Assembly: GCF_019799905.1 (NCBI RefSeq)
Contig: NZ_JABGCI010000012.1
Span: 97,776 to 161,775, forward strand
Reading direction: 5' to 3'
Source of the DNA: Trujillonella endophytica
GTDB taxonomy: Bacteria > Actinomycetota > Actinomycetes > Mycobacteriales > Geodermatophilaceae
Length of the DNA stretch: 64,000 bases
Shown here: positions 19,106 to 27,396 of the stretch, one piece after another
Position numbering within the stretch: position 1 is the stretch's first letter
How the letters are laid out: the number at the start of each line of letters is the position of its first letter
The notes under the pieces: generated by a model
What the model was told of the DNA's origin: nothing
Databases searched by the model: none
Seen by the model: only the letters and a program-made list of their open reading frames with translations
Made by a program: the position numbers and the translations under genes

Positions 19106-22100
19106 GCTGCCACCTCCGCATCATCAGGGGTGAGGGCGAGGACGAGTGCACCGATGAAGACGTGCGGCACAGGACGCGCATAGCGCGCTCGCACGGCTAC
19201 CTGCTCGCGCGAACGCTCTTCGGCCAGGACGTCGAGGCGGCGCTGCACCTCACGGATGTCGCGACGCCGCTGCGCGGCGCTCCCATCCGGCTCGAAGAGC
19301 GTTTCCTCCGCCTCACGAGCCTCTCGTTCCATGCGGGCCAGGGAGCGCGTGAGGGTCTGCTCGAAACGCTGGAAAGTCCCATCCACTCGTGACAAGTCAG
19401 ACTCCAGGCGGGCATCGAGATCCGTCACCAACTCGCGCACACGGCGTTCAGTGCGCACGCCTACCGAGCGCTCGACGCGGCCTCGCAGGCCCTCGGGCGC
19501 GTCCGCCTCCGCATTCCAGCGCTGGACGATTGCCCGCAGAACTGACGCCGACACAGGCATGAGGTGGTCACCGTCCAAGGTGGCGGCCAGGAGTTCCTCG
19601 GACAACTCCCCGCCGAGCTCCTGCCGTCGACGCAACCGGGTTCCTGCCAGGAAGACCTCTTCGTGCAGTCGGACACCGCTCGCCCCCACGAGGACCAGCC
19701 GCGCGACTGCAGCAGCGAACGAGTCCTGCAGCTCCGGGACGACCACCGCCGTCACTCTGTGGATCGACGGGACGGGTTGCCAGAGCTCCTGGCGCAGCGT
19801 GCGGGTGGCGAGCTGGACCAGCGGATGACCCAGGTGGGTGTGCACGATGTCCGTCCGGCCATCCAGGACGACGTCGGCGTCGAACGTGATGGGCCGACGC
19901 TTACCGGTGAGGGGGTCGTCGAGATCCGTTGTCGCGAGCTGCCACGTCGGTCCGACGCTCCGGGGCACCTCGAAAACCGCAGCATCGCTGCGGTCGTCAC
20001 CCACCTCCACCAGCTGCGGCTGGTGCTGCAGGGACAACGCGGTGTCGACGACCCGACGGACGTTCGCGGGGTGGAGGTGGAGTCGATCTCGGACGGCGCC
20101 GAGTTCACCGGCGATCCGCGTCAGCTCACCGGAGAGTCGCCGTTCGCCCTTGAGCATGTCGTTGACGGCCTTCTGCGAAGCGTTCGCGGCCGCGCGGGCG
20201 GGGCGAGCCACACGGCCGAGAAGCTGACGCTCGATGTCTGGCGCGAGCACCGGATTGGCAGATCCGAGGTCTGCCCGGACGTTCTGCATCTTGTCCGTGA
20301 GGCGCTTCAGGAGGTCCATGTCCCGTGCGAGGGCGGAGGCCCCACCCTCAGCGGGGACGAAGTGCCATGCGACGGGAGTCTCGGTCTGCCCGTAGCGGTC
20401 GATCCGGCCGATGCGCTGCTCGAGGCGGTTCGGGTTGAACGGCACGTCAAAGTTGACCAAGCGATGGCAATAGCGCTGCAGGTCGATTCCTTCGCCAGCC
20501 GCGTCCGTGGCGAGCAGGACGCGGACCGGATGTTCCGACGGGTCGGCGTTGAACCGGCGGCGGATGTCCTCACGGTCCTCCTGAGGCGTCTGCCCATGGA
20601 TCACCGCGAGGCGGCTGGAGTCGTAGCCGACTCCCTCGAGCACAGCCTGGATCCACTCCAGCGTGTCCACGTACTCGGTGAAGACGACGACGCGCTCGTT
20701 GAACCACGTCCCATCGGGTCTGGTGACAGCGTCCAGGAACGTACTCAACGTTCGGAGACGTGAGTCCGGGGAGGCCTCGTATCCCTCCCCCCACGAGATC
20801 AGGGCTTCGAGGTCATCCGCGTCTCGCTGCGCCAGATCAGGCAGTGCTCGTCGCGTGTCGAGCAGTGTGTCCAGCTCCAGTTGAGAGGCGCGGCCCTCCT
20901 CGTCGTCGGAGGCGTTCTCCCCCATGACGTCGTCGTAGTCCGGAAGCTCTGGCTCACGGCCGTCTCGCCTCGCCTCCAGGTAGGCGCTGGCCGTCTTGGC
21001 GAAGGCCCAGGGCGAGGACAGGAAACGCTTCTTGAGCAGGAGCGCCGCGATGTCAGATGCGTTCGACTGCCCCGCGCGGGCGGCCCGCTCCCGCCGTTCG
21101 ATGAGCTCGACGAGTCGTTGGTAGGCCTCAGCCTCGTCCTCGTTCGGCGCGAAAGGCAGCGCTCTCACCTCGCGCTGGTGGAAGCGCTCGTCATGCAAGT
21201 CCGTCTTGAGCCGGCGAACCGCCACCTCGCCCAGGGCGACACGGTCGATCTCGGCGCCGCGAGCGAAGCGGTGGTCGTCCACCATCTCCAGCAGTGCGGT
21301 GAAGGATTCCTGGTACCCGTTGTGAGGGGTCGCGCTGAGGAAGAGGCGGTGTTCGGACATGCGAGCGAGCTCCCGCACGGCCAGAGTTCGCTGGGAGTCC
21401 ATCGCGTAGACGCGCTTCTCGGAACTCCGCTGCGGTGCCGACGGCGCGACGTGGTGCGCCTCGTCGACGACGAGAACATCGAAGGCAAACCCGTCGGTCG
21501 CCGGTCGCTGACGAGCGACGTCGAACGCTGCCTGGAGGAGCCGCTGCGCGCGAGCAGTGGGCAACCAGGACATCGAGACGATCACTCGCGGGAACAGGAC
21601 GAAGGGGTTCGCGTGGACGCCGTACTGCCGGCGGACGTCGCGCATGGTCTCCGAGCTGATCGTTTCGAACGACAGACCGAACTTCTCCGCCATCTCGTTT
21701 CGCCACTTGAGCACGAGCCCAGCAGGGCAGACGACGATCACAGAGCGTGCACGGTGTCGGAGCAGCAGCTCTTGGACGACCAGACCGGCCTCGATCGTCT
21801 TGCCGAGACCGACATCGTCTGCGAGCAGCAGGTTCGTGCGGGGCGCTGCCAGAGCCCGACGCAACGGCTCGAGCTGGTACGGCTCCACCGTTGCTCCGCT
21901 GCGAAAAGGTGCCTGGTAGGCCGACGGGTCCGCCGAGGTGACCGCTCCCCAGCGCAAGGCGTCGACGAAGGCCGCGAGGGTCGCAGGATCGTCGATCTCC
22001 TCGACCTCGAGGGTGTGTGGCAGGCCCTGTTCGGGGACGAGATTGGTTCCGCTCTCGATCTCCCAGACCACGCGCAGCTCGTCGCCGAACCGATCGTCAC

Positions 22101-22254
22101 CCATCGCCTGCAGTCCGACCGCATGCTGGAGATCTGCCGGGCCGTCGTCCGCGGACGACCGTGGAAGGCCCTGAGGAGTCACATCGGTGACGACCCAGCG
22201 GGCTCCTCGCACATCGACGAGCTGGCCCTCCTCCGGCAATGGTGCTGCAGACAT
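19102..22254 (-). CDS. drmD: DISARM SNF2-family helicase DrmD
   Basis: 1,050 aa from the ATG at 22254; a GTG at 22266 is in frame but directly abuts the AAGGGGG ribosome site, so the ATG (11 bases downstream of it) is preferred. SNF2 motifs: LADDVGLGKTIEAG (about residue 144), VDEAHHVAP (about 263), LSATPHNGY (about 300), TDAAGEGIDL and RIGRIDRYGQ (about 610). The last third contains charged helical sequence (about 880-1020) that may be coiled coil. DrmD is the component that defines class I DISARM. It is the first gene of the five-gene operon and is transcribed divergently from vsr. Confidence 0.94.
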   Translation of the reverse strand: MSAAPLPEEGQLVDVRGARWVVTDVTPQGLPRSSADDGPADLQHAVGLQAMGDDRFGDELRVVWEIESGTNLVPEQGLPHTLEVEEIDDPATLAAFVDALRWGAVTSADPSAYQAPFRSGATVEPYQLEPLRRALAAPRTNLLLADDVGLGKTIEAGLVVQELLLRHRARSVIVVCPAGLVLKWRNEMAEKFGLSFETISSETMRDVRRQYGVHANPFVLFPRVIVSMSWLPTARAQRLLQAAFDVARQRPATDGFAFDVLVVDEAHHVAPSAPQRSSEKRVYAMDSQRTLAVRELARMSEHRLFLSATPHNGYQESFTALLEMVDDHRFARGAEIDRVALGEVAVRRLKTDLHDERFHQREVRALPFAPNEDEAEAYQRLVELIERRERAARAGQSNASDIAALLLKKRFLSSPWAFAKTASAYLEARRDGREPELPDYDDVMGENASDDEEGRASQLELDTLLDTRRALPDLAQRDADDLEALISWGEGYEASPDSRLRTLSTFLDAVTRPDGTWFNERVVVFTEYVDTLEWIQAVLEGVGYDSSRLAVIHGQTPQEDREDIRRRFNADPSEHPVRVLLATDAAGEGIDLQRYCHRLVNFDVPFNPNRLEQRIGRIDRYGQTETPVAWHFVPAEGGASALARDMDLLKRLTDKMQNVRADLGSANPVLAPDIERQLLGRVARPARAAANASQKAVNDMLKGERRLSGELTRIAGELGAVRDRLHLHPANVRRVVDTALSLQHQPQLVEVGDDRSDAAVFEVPRSVGPTWQLATTDLDDPLTGKRRPITFDADVVLDGRTDIVHTHLGHPLVQLATRTLRQELWQPVPSIHRVTAVVVPELQDSFAAAVARLVLVGASGVRLHEEVFLAGTRLRRRQELGGELSEELLAATLDGDHLMPVSASVLRAIVQRWNAEADAPEGLRGRVERSVGVRTERRVRELVTDLDARLESDLSRVDGTFQRFEQTLTRSLARMEREAREAEETLFEPDGSAAQRRRDIREVQRRLDVLAEERSREQVAVRARYARPVPHVFIGALVLALTPDDAEVAA

Positions 22255-22311
22255 GACCGATCGCACCCCCTTACGAATCGAATGCGAACACTAACTGGTG
22301 GCTGCTGCGAA

Positions 22312-22328
22312 CCGTTGGCGCCGAACGG
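22312..22328. promoter_or_regulatory. Near-palindrome in the drmD/vsr divergent promoter region
   Basis: CCGTTGGCGCCGAACGG is symmetric about GGCGCC except for one mismatched pair. It lies in the about 100-base gap between the divergent starts of drmD and vsr, where an operator would be expected. No regulator gene is next to it, and GC-rich DNA produces such near-palindromes by chance, so this is only a candidate. Confidence 0.25.
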
Positions 22329-22358
22329 CTGCTCCTCGCGCGTGAGAACCTCGAATCC

Positions 22359-22799
22359 GTGCGCGCCAGGACTCCCCAGCCCGGCCCGCACCCCGGGTCG
22401 TCGAGCTCGGAGATGTCGCGACGGATGGCCGCCGTCCGGAAGCGCGACAACGGGCCGGAGATGGCCGTGCGCCGTCTCCTGCATTCAGCCGGGCTGCGTT
22501 ACCGGGTGGCGTGGCCCGTGCCGGGTCAGCGCCGGCGGACCATCGACATCGCCTTCACGAAGGCGCGGCTCGCTGTCTACATCGACGGGTGCTTCTGGCA
22601 CGGGTGTCGAGTCCACGGCACCTCACCGAAGGCGAACTCTGCTTGGTGGGCCGACAAGATCGCGACCAACCAGGCTCGCGACGCCGACGTCACGTCCCAG
22701 TTAGAGGCACTGGGGTGGACGGTCATGCGCTTCTGGGAGCACGAGGCGCCTCAGGACGTCGTCGCACGCATCAACGCGCACCTGCACCCGGCGGACTAA
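22359..22799 (+). CDS. vsr: Very short patch repair (Vsr) endonuclease
   Basis: 146 aa from GTG at 22359; the conserved core starts about 20 residues in (EMSRRMAAVRKRDN then PEMAVRRLLH). Vsr-type motifs are present: TIDIAF with the metal-binding Asp, VYIDGCFWHGC followed by HG and P (zinc/active-site His), KI.TNQARD, and GWTVMRFWEHE. Vsr nicks next to T:G mismatches made by deamination of 5-methylcytosine and so limits mutation at methylated sites. Its partner is the C5-cytosine methyltransferase 21 bases downstream on the opposite strand. Length is usual for the family. Confidence 0.93.
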   Translation: MRARTPQPGPHPGSSSSEMSRRMAAVRKRDNGPEMAVRRLLHSAGLRYRVAWPVPGQRRRTIDIAFTKARLAVYIDGCFWHGCRVHGTSPKANSAWWADKIATNQARDADVTSQLEALGWTVMRFWEHEAPQDVVARINAHLHPAD

Positions 22800-22820
22800 T
22801 GAGCCCAAGCCCACCACGGA

Positions 22821-23990
22821 TCAGGGGGCCGTCAGGGTGACGTGCTCGCCCAGCGCAGCCATGAACGCCGATGAGTGCTTGAGGCGGCTCTGCCGCAACC
22901 GGTCACGGAAGCCCTTGGTTGCCCGGTGCGAGAGCGGCTCGCTGCCGTGCTGCGTGAGCAGCTCCACCAGGTGCACGTAGCTAGAGCCGGGATCACGCGG
23001 CCACTCTGAGACGCCGACGTCCCAAGTCCTGCCTCCGACATGACAAGCCGCCCTAGCCCACGGTGCCCCTGACTGCCGGGGAGACCGCGGACACCCGTCG
23101 ACGGACAGAGTCCCGTCGTCAGCGAGGAGCCCCTCCCCAATCCACTGCGCGACAGGAACGCTGACCGCGTTGCCGACGAGCTTCCAGCGATCGCGTGTAG
23201 GGGCGCTGCTGGTCCAGCCAGTCGGGAAGCCCTGGAGTGCCTCGGCCGCTTCGATGCTCGGCCTGACCACCCGCCGTCCCGACTCTTGGCCAGGCACCCA
23301 GATGGCGGGCGGACTCGGGATGCTGACCGTCGTGGAGCCCTTCAGGGTCGGCACGGCGTCGATGGCCCAGCCGACGCCCCGGTTGCCCTCGGTGGAGTAG
23401 AAGCCGTAGGCGCTATCCCGCCAGGCCCCTGACGCAGCCCCGTCGGGGTCTTCGGACGGGTGGTCCTCGCGGAAGAGCACGGCGGCCGGGTCGTGGACTG
23501 CAGACGCCAGCAGGTACACGCGCTTCCGCCGCTGGGGAAGGCCGAACGAACGAGAGTCGATCGTCCGGTAGGCCCAGTCGTACCCGGCGGCCTCCAAGCT
23601 GCCCGTGATCTCGGCTATGGCGCTCCCCCGACCGAGCCGCAGCATGTTCGGCACGTTCTCGATGAGCAGCCACTCGGGCTGGGAGCTGCGGAGGAGCCTC
23701 AGGACGTGACGGATCAAGCCGGAGGCACCGCCTTCGAGGCCCGATTTGCGTCCGGCCTGGGAGAGGTCGGTGCAGGGAAATCCAGCAGTGACGATCGCTG
23801 CACCGCGAAGATCTCGGAGCCTCAAGACGTCACCGTTGAGGTCCGCCTCGGGCAGTCGGTGAGCCAGCACCGAGCGCGCCGGCTCCCACCACTCGTACAG
23901 CTCGGCTGGTCCGTCGAACCCGGCCTGCTGCAGCCCTCGTTCCATCCCACCGATTCCGGCGAAGAGTCCCAGGACCGAGCGATCGTGCAC
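22821..23990 (-). CDS. C5-cytosine DNA methyltransferase
   Basis: 389 aa from GTG at 23990. All core motifs of m5C methyltransferases are seen: motif I GLFAGIGGMERGL (residues 8-20), motif IV with catalytic Cys in GFPCTDLSQAGR (about 75), motif VI IENVPN (about 112), motif VIII QRRKRVYLLAS (about 155), motif IX/X ALQGFPTGW and GNAVSVPVAQWIG. The target-recognition region between VIII and IX is short. About 110 residues after motif X form an extra C-terminal domain (WDVGVSEWP, HLVELLTQHG) seen in some Vsr-linked methylases. Probably the modification enzyme of a type II system with the divergent HNH gene. It could also serve DISARM, where 5mC methylases (DrmMII) occur in class II. Confidence 0.92.
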   Translation of the reverse strand: MHDRSVLGLFAGIGGMERGLQQAGFDGPAELYEWWEPARSVLAHRLPEADLNGDVLRLRDLRGAAIVTAGFPCTDLSQAGRKSGLEGGASGLIRHVLRLLRSSQPEWLLIENVPNMLRLGRGSAIAEITGSLEAAGYDWAYRTIDSRSFGLPQRRKRVYLLASAVHDPAAVLFREDHPSEDPDGAASGAWRDSAYGFYSTEGNRGVGWAIDAVPTLKGSTTVSIPSPPAIWVPGQESGRRVVRPSIEAAEALQGFPTGWTSSAPTRDRWKLVGNAVSVPVAQWIGEGLLADDGTLSVDGCPRSPRQSGAPWARAACHVGGRTWDVGVSEWPRDPGSSYVHLVELLTQHGSEPLSHRATKGFRDRLRQSRLKHSSAFMAALGEHVTLTAP

Positions 23991-24123
23991 GGGACGAGCT
24001 TCTCAGACCCACTCGCGCGACGGGTGCAGAGCAAGCGGATTTCCTCGACCGTCGTGTCAGGACGACACACCGATGCGTAGGACTCCTCTTGGCTCCGGCC
24101 GACCGTGAAGGCAAGCTGGCGAG

Positions 24124-25035
24124 ATGAACGGGGCCGTTCCGGAGCAGTACGTCAGGGCAGCTGCGCTCGACTGGTTGGGCAAGGTGACCCTCGACGGCAC
24201 CGTCCCGGTCAGCCGCGCGCAGCTGCGGGACGACTTCCAGATCGACGGCGAGCGCTTTCCGCTCGTGGACGCCGGACGCGGGATCCGCAAGCCCAAGGGG
24301 TGGTCCGCAGCGCTGAGCATCCTGACCGCCGTGCCGGAGGGTGCCGCGTGGCGACCGTACGACGACTCGGAAGGCCCCGACGGGCTGCATAGGTACAAGC
24401 TCCGGCGTGATGACGGCGGAGCCTCCGAGAACGAGGGACTCCGGACGGCGATGCTCACTCAGGCGCCGATGATGTGGTTCTACGGCATCCGCCCAGGCCT
24501 GTTCCACGCCATCTTCCCCGTGTACCTAATTGCAGAGGAGCCAGAGCACGACCAGTTCGTCATGGCGCTGACCGAGGAGCAGCGACAGGTACGCCCTGGC
24601 AGTCGGATGGAGGAAGCGCTGCGCCGCTACCTGTTGACGATGACGCGCCGGCGTCTCCACCAGCCGGTGTTCGCCAGCCAAGTCATGGTCGCGTACGAGA
24701 CTCGATGCGCCGTCTGTTCCCTCAACCACAGAGAACTCCTCGATGCGGCGCACATTATCCCGGACTCGCAACCGCGCGGTGAGGCTGTAGTCGTGAACGG
24801 TCTCGCCCTGTGCAAACTGCACCACGCGGCGTTCGACAAGAACATCCTGGGCATCCGCCCCGACTACACAGTCGAGATACATCAGCGCCTGCTGGACGAG
24901 ATCGATGGCCCAATGCTCCAACACGGGCTACAGGAGCACCACGGCAAGCAGCTCATGCAGATTCCGGCTCGTACAGCCGATCGTCCAGATGTGGACCGCC
25001 TGATGGAGCGCTATAGACAGTTCCAAGGGGCGTAG
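24124..25035 (+). CDS. HNH restriction endonuclease (COG3440-like)
   Basis: 303 aa from ATG at 24124. The C-terminal HNH nuclease has CAVC, LLDAAHIIP, VNGLALCKLHH and AFDKNILGI: zinc Cys pair, catalytic His, Asn and His at about 213-245. The N-terminal part contains GLHRYKLR, then a segment AMLTQAPMMWFYGIRPG and IFPVYLIAEEPE, the pattern seen in HNH enzymes with an SRA/SBD-like recognition domain. It is divergent from the m5C methyltransferase with a 130-base gap. Two readings are possible: cognate type II restriction enzyme of that methylase, or a modification-dependent (type IV) enzyme. The first fits the neighbours better, since a 5mC-targeting enzyme would attack its own chromosome. Confidence 0.85.
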   Translation: MNGAVPEQYVRAAALDWLGKVTLDGTVPVSRAQLRDDFQIDGERFPLVDAGRGIRKPKGWSAALSILTAVPEGAAWRPYDDSEGPDGLHRYKLRRDDGGASENEGLRTAMLTQAPMMWFYGIRPGLFHAIFPVYLIAEEPEHDQFVMALTEEQRQVRPGSRMEEALRRYLLTMTRRRLHQPVFASQVMVAYETRCAVCSLNHRELLDAAHIIPDSQPRGEAVVVNGLALCKLHHAAFDKNILGIRPDYTVEIHQRLLDEIDGPMLQHGLQEHHGKQLMQIPARTADRPDVDRLMERYRQFQGA

Positions 25036-25065
25036 ACAGGACCTCGTCCAACGTCAGCCGGTGGC

Positions 25066-26832
25066 TCAGGCAGGCGCAACTGCCTTCACGCCGAGGCGCT
25101 GCTGGAGTCGCTCGCGGAGCCGCGCTTTGCGGGCCTCGTAGAAGGTCATGAACTCCGACACGGTTCCCGGCAGGAGCTGCAGGTCGTTCTGGGCGACGTA
25201 CATCTGCCGCTGCTCCTCGGATGTGAAGGCCTGAGCCAGCCAGTCGCTCGGCAGGACAGCCTGCTTCTCCACGTTTGCCTGGCCGGGGAGCAGCTGGAGG
25301 TTGGGCAGTCGGTTCACGGCGTCGATGAAGGTCTCTATGTCCTCCGCAGCGACACCCGCTTCTGCCAACCGCTTGCGGGTGAACCGCGACTTGGGGAACA
25401 CATGGTCCTCGTGGAAGGCCTTGCTCAGGTCCAGACCGGGATAGAGCATCGCCAGCACGGGGAAGGTGCGCTGCCCTCCGTACTTCAGCTCGAGCAGCTC
25501 GTCCACCTCGGTGGCCTCGAAGTCCAGCGACTTGCCGATGCCCGCCATCTCCGCCTGCACGGCCTCGACCGGGAACCCGGCGCCATCGTGGGCGTCGATC
25601 GCCTGTCGGATACGACCGAGAGTCGTGTCCAGTCCCGAGCCCCAGATACCGCGCTTCATGAGCGAACGGTTTACCCACTGCTGCAGCTGCGCACGATCCG
25701 ACGCCGCAGATGAAGAGTCTAGGTAGGAGTCGTCCAGCCCCTTCGAGGCGAAGAAGTAAGCGACCGGGATGACCACACTATCTGCGGTGAGGCTTCGGGT
25801 TGACAAGCCGAAACGGCTCAATAATGTCGCTGCACGGAGCAGAGCAGCCCTCGTCGTGCTCCAGGAACCCTCGACCTTCTTCATGTTGTCGCGAGTGAAG
25901 TTGGTGACCTGGAAGCGCAAGTCGATCCCCGCGACCATCAAAGCTGTCTTGAGGACGACGTCCTTGGAGAACGAGAATTCTCTTGATCCGCCGGTGTTGA
26001 GTTCTTGGACCAGCGCTCGGACCTCTTCTCGAGCATCAAGATCCTCCCACTGGTTCGTCGCCATAGAGAGGAGAAGGTCCGAGTAGGACAGCGTGGTCCC
26101 ACCGCTGTTCACCCGTACGAAGATGTCGAGGACCTTGTCGGCGTCCTGCGACGCCTCAAGGTAGTAGTTGATCGGCTTGGTCACTCGCAGGGCCTCATAC
26201 AGGGCATACAGGCGCTGGTAGGCCCCTTGGTCGTTCAAGTCGATGTCACGTGTGCGCAAGGCATCCAGCAGGGCAGGCCCCGAGTTCGCCAGCTGGAGCA
26301 CTTCCCCAACGCGATACCAATTGGCAGGTTGCCCAGGAGCGGACTGCGCCTCGGGATCCGTCAAGAATCGGAGGTCGTAGCGGAGCGACAGTTCCTCGTG
26401 GTCCGGGTCCTCGAGTAGGTTGAGGTACAGCCTCCGCCGGGGGAACGCATCCGGACTGTTCCACCACGCGTACTTCTTCTTCTCCGCGTGGCTGCCATAG
26501 ATGGCGATGTTGAGCGAAGTGAGGCGCTGCTGGCCGTCCAGGATTGCGGTTGTCGATTGGCCTGTCGGAACAGTCGCCTTTGTGGCGTACGGATGATCCC
26601 TCTCGTGGTAGTCGGTTAAAAAGTCGTAGAAGGCGTAGCCTTGAGCCGTCGCAGGATCCACCTGCCACAGCAAGAAGGAGCCGATCGGGTATCCGCGCAT
26701 GAGGCTGTCCATGAGACGACGCATCTGATTCGGTCCCCACACGAACTCACGCTGGATCGCCGGGAGCAAGTATTTCTTTGCGTGGATCCCGGAGAGGATC
26801 TCCTCGACGGTCACCGGAGTCTGGAAAGCCAT
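25066..26832 (-). CDS. GmrSD-like DUF262 / HNH modification-dependent nuclease
   Basis: 588 aa from ATG at 26832, with GAGGGAG seven bases upstream. N-terminal DUF262 (ParB/GmrS-like): IQREFVWGPNQMRRLMDSL (about 22-42), GSFLLW and the signature ILDGQQRLTSL near residue 95. Middle part is helical with FVRVNSGGT near 245. C-terminus carries an HNH/DUF1524-like motif: EDHVFPKSRF with His about 477, then RLPNLQLLPGQANVEKQ with the usual Asn residues. GmrSD enzymes use NTP and cut modified, often glucosylated-hydroxymethylcytosine, phage DNA. This gene would supply a type IV layer beside the methylation-based systems. It converges on the HNH gene with a 30-base gap. Confidence 0.88.
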   Translation of the reverse strand: MAFQTPVTVEEILSGIHAKKYLLPAIQREFVWGPNQMRRLMDSLMRGYPIGSFLLWQVDPATAQGYAFYDFLTDYHERDHPYATKATVPTGQSTTAILDGQQRLTSLNIAIYGSHAEKKKYAWWNSPDAFPRRRLYLNLLEDPDHEELSLRYDLRFLTDPEAQSAPGQPANWYRVGEVLQLANSGPALLDALRTRDIDLNDQGAYQRLYALYEALRVTKPINYYLEASQDADKVLDIFVRVNSGGTTLSYSDLLLSMATNQWEDLDAREEVRALVQELNTGGSREFSFSKDVVLKTALMVAGIDLRFQVTNFTRDNMKKVEGSWSTTRAALLRAATLLSRFGLSTRSLTADSVVIPVAYFFASKGLDDSYLDSSSAASDRAQLQQWVNRSLMKRGIWGSGLDTTLGRIRQAIDAHDGAGFPVEAVQAEMAGIGKSLDFEATEVDELLELKYGGQRTFPVLAMLYPGLDLSKAFHEDHVFPKSRFTRKRLAEAGVAAEDIETFIDAVNRLPNLQLLPGQANVEKQAVLPSDWLAQAFTSEEQRQMYVAQNDLQLLPGTVSEFMTFYEARKARLRERLQQRLGVKAVAPA

Positions 26833-27167
26833 ATCTTGCTCCCTCGGTCGTGAAAGCTCTCGTCAACCTACGGTGCCGGCAGACTTGTAGCGACCGACAC
26901 ACGGTCACGGCCGATGGAGTGCGCAGGACGTGGGCCTGGCGGGGAGCGCTCAGCGACTCCAGTACGAGGCATCGATCATGCAGGTCTGCACTCGGCCAGG
27001 CGCGCCACCAGGGTCAGCTCCGGTTCTGTCTCTACTCCATCGGCAAAGCCGTCGAAGTAGCCAACGTTCTACCCGTCCTCCTAGCCATCAGCTGCCACGT
27101 CGGCGTACCCCTCCGAATGTTCAACGCTTCACCCGTCCGCCAAGCCCGACGGATAGGCGGTCTACCC
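26833..27167. other. Non-coding stretch at the right edge of the defence island
   Basis: About 335 bases with no credible gene; it must contain the promoter of the DUF262 gene. Open frames (for example 26778-27212, plus) have no ribosome site and shadow-like composition. It is noticeably less GC-rich than what follows. Two imperfect direct copies of a motif around ACCCGTCC.CC.AGCC lie near 27070 and 27133. The stretch ends exactly where homology to the intact tryptophan dioxygenase gene begins (about 27168), so it holds the junction between island and older chromosome. I see no integrase, tRNA or clear attachment site. Confidence 0.5.
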
Positions 27168-27360
27168 CGGCTCACTCGTCTGGTGCTGGCGATAAGCAGC
27201 AGGTCGTCATGATGCCGAGTTCGCTGACCGGGTGCTGCGCGCCCAACAGCCGGTCCACGTCCAGGCAGCGGCCGTAGCTCATCGCGCCCGCGAGATCGGT
27301 GCGCACCGACTCCTCGATCGGCCGCACGGAACGGCCGAAATGCTCTCCGGACGGCGTCAT
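27168..27360 (-). pseudogene. Truncated tryptophan 2,3-dioxygenase remnant
   Basis: From an ATG at 27360 the first 50 or so codons closely match the intact kynA of this window: SGEH, RSVRPIEESVRTDL, GAMSYGR, LLGAQHPVS. Nucleotide similarity continues to about 27168, but a net frame change after HPVS (around 27210) turns the reading into GIMTTCCLSP, and everything after roughly residue 70 is missing. The remaining 220 residues, including most of the haem pocket, are absent. It is thus a dead 5' fragment left by duplication of the kynA region and cut by the island boundary. Confidence 0.9.
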
Positions 27361-27396
27361 CGCTCGATCACCCCGCACCTAAGCAGACGGATCGGT

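Noticed and set aside
20881..22704. Plus-strand open frame of 607 codons overlapping drmD and vsr
   Set aside because: It lies in codon register with drmD on the opposite strand, shows no domain, and overlaps vsr in another frame that has clear nuclease motifs.
26833..27212. Possible tRNA or attachment site at the island edge
   Set aside because: No cloverleaf, TTCGAATCC-like T-loop or integrase gene is visible; the junction is within a truncated kynA instead.
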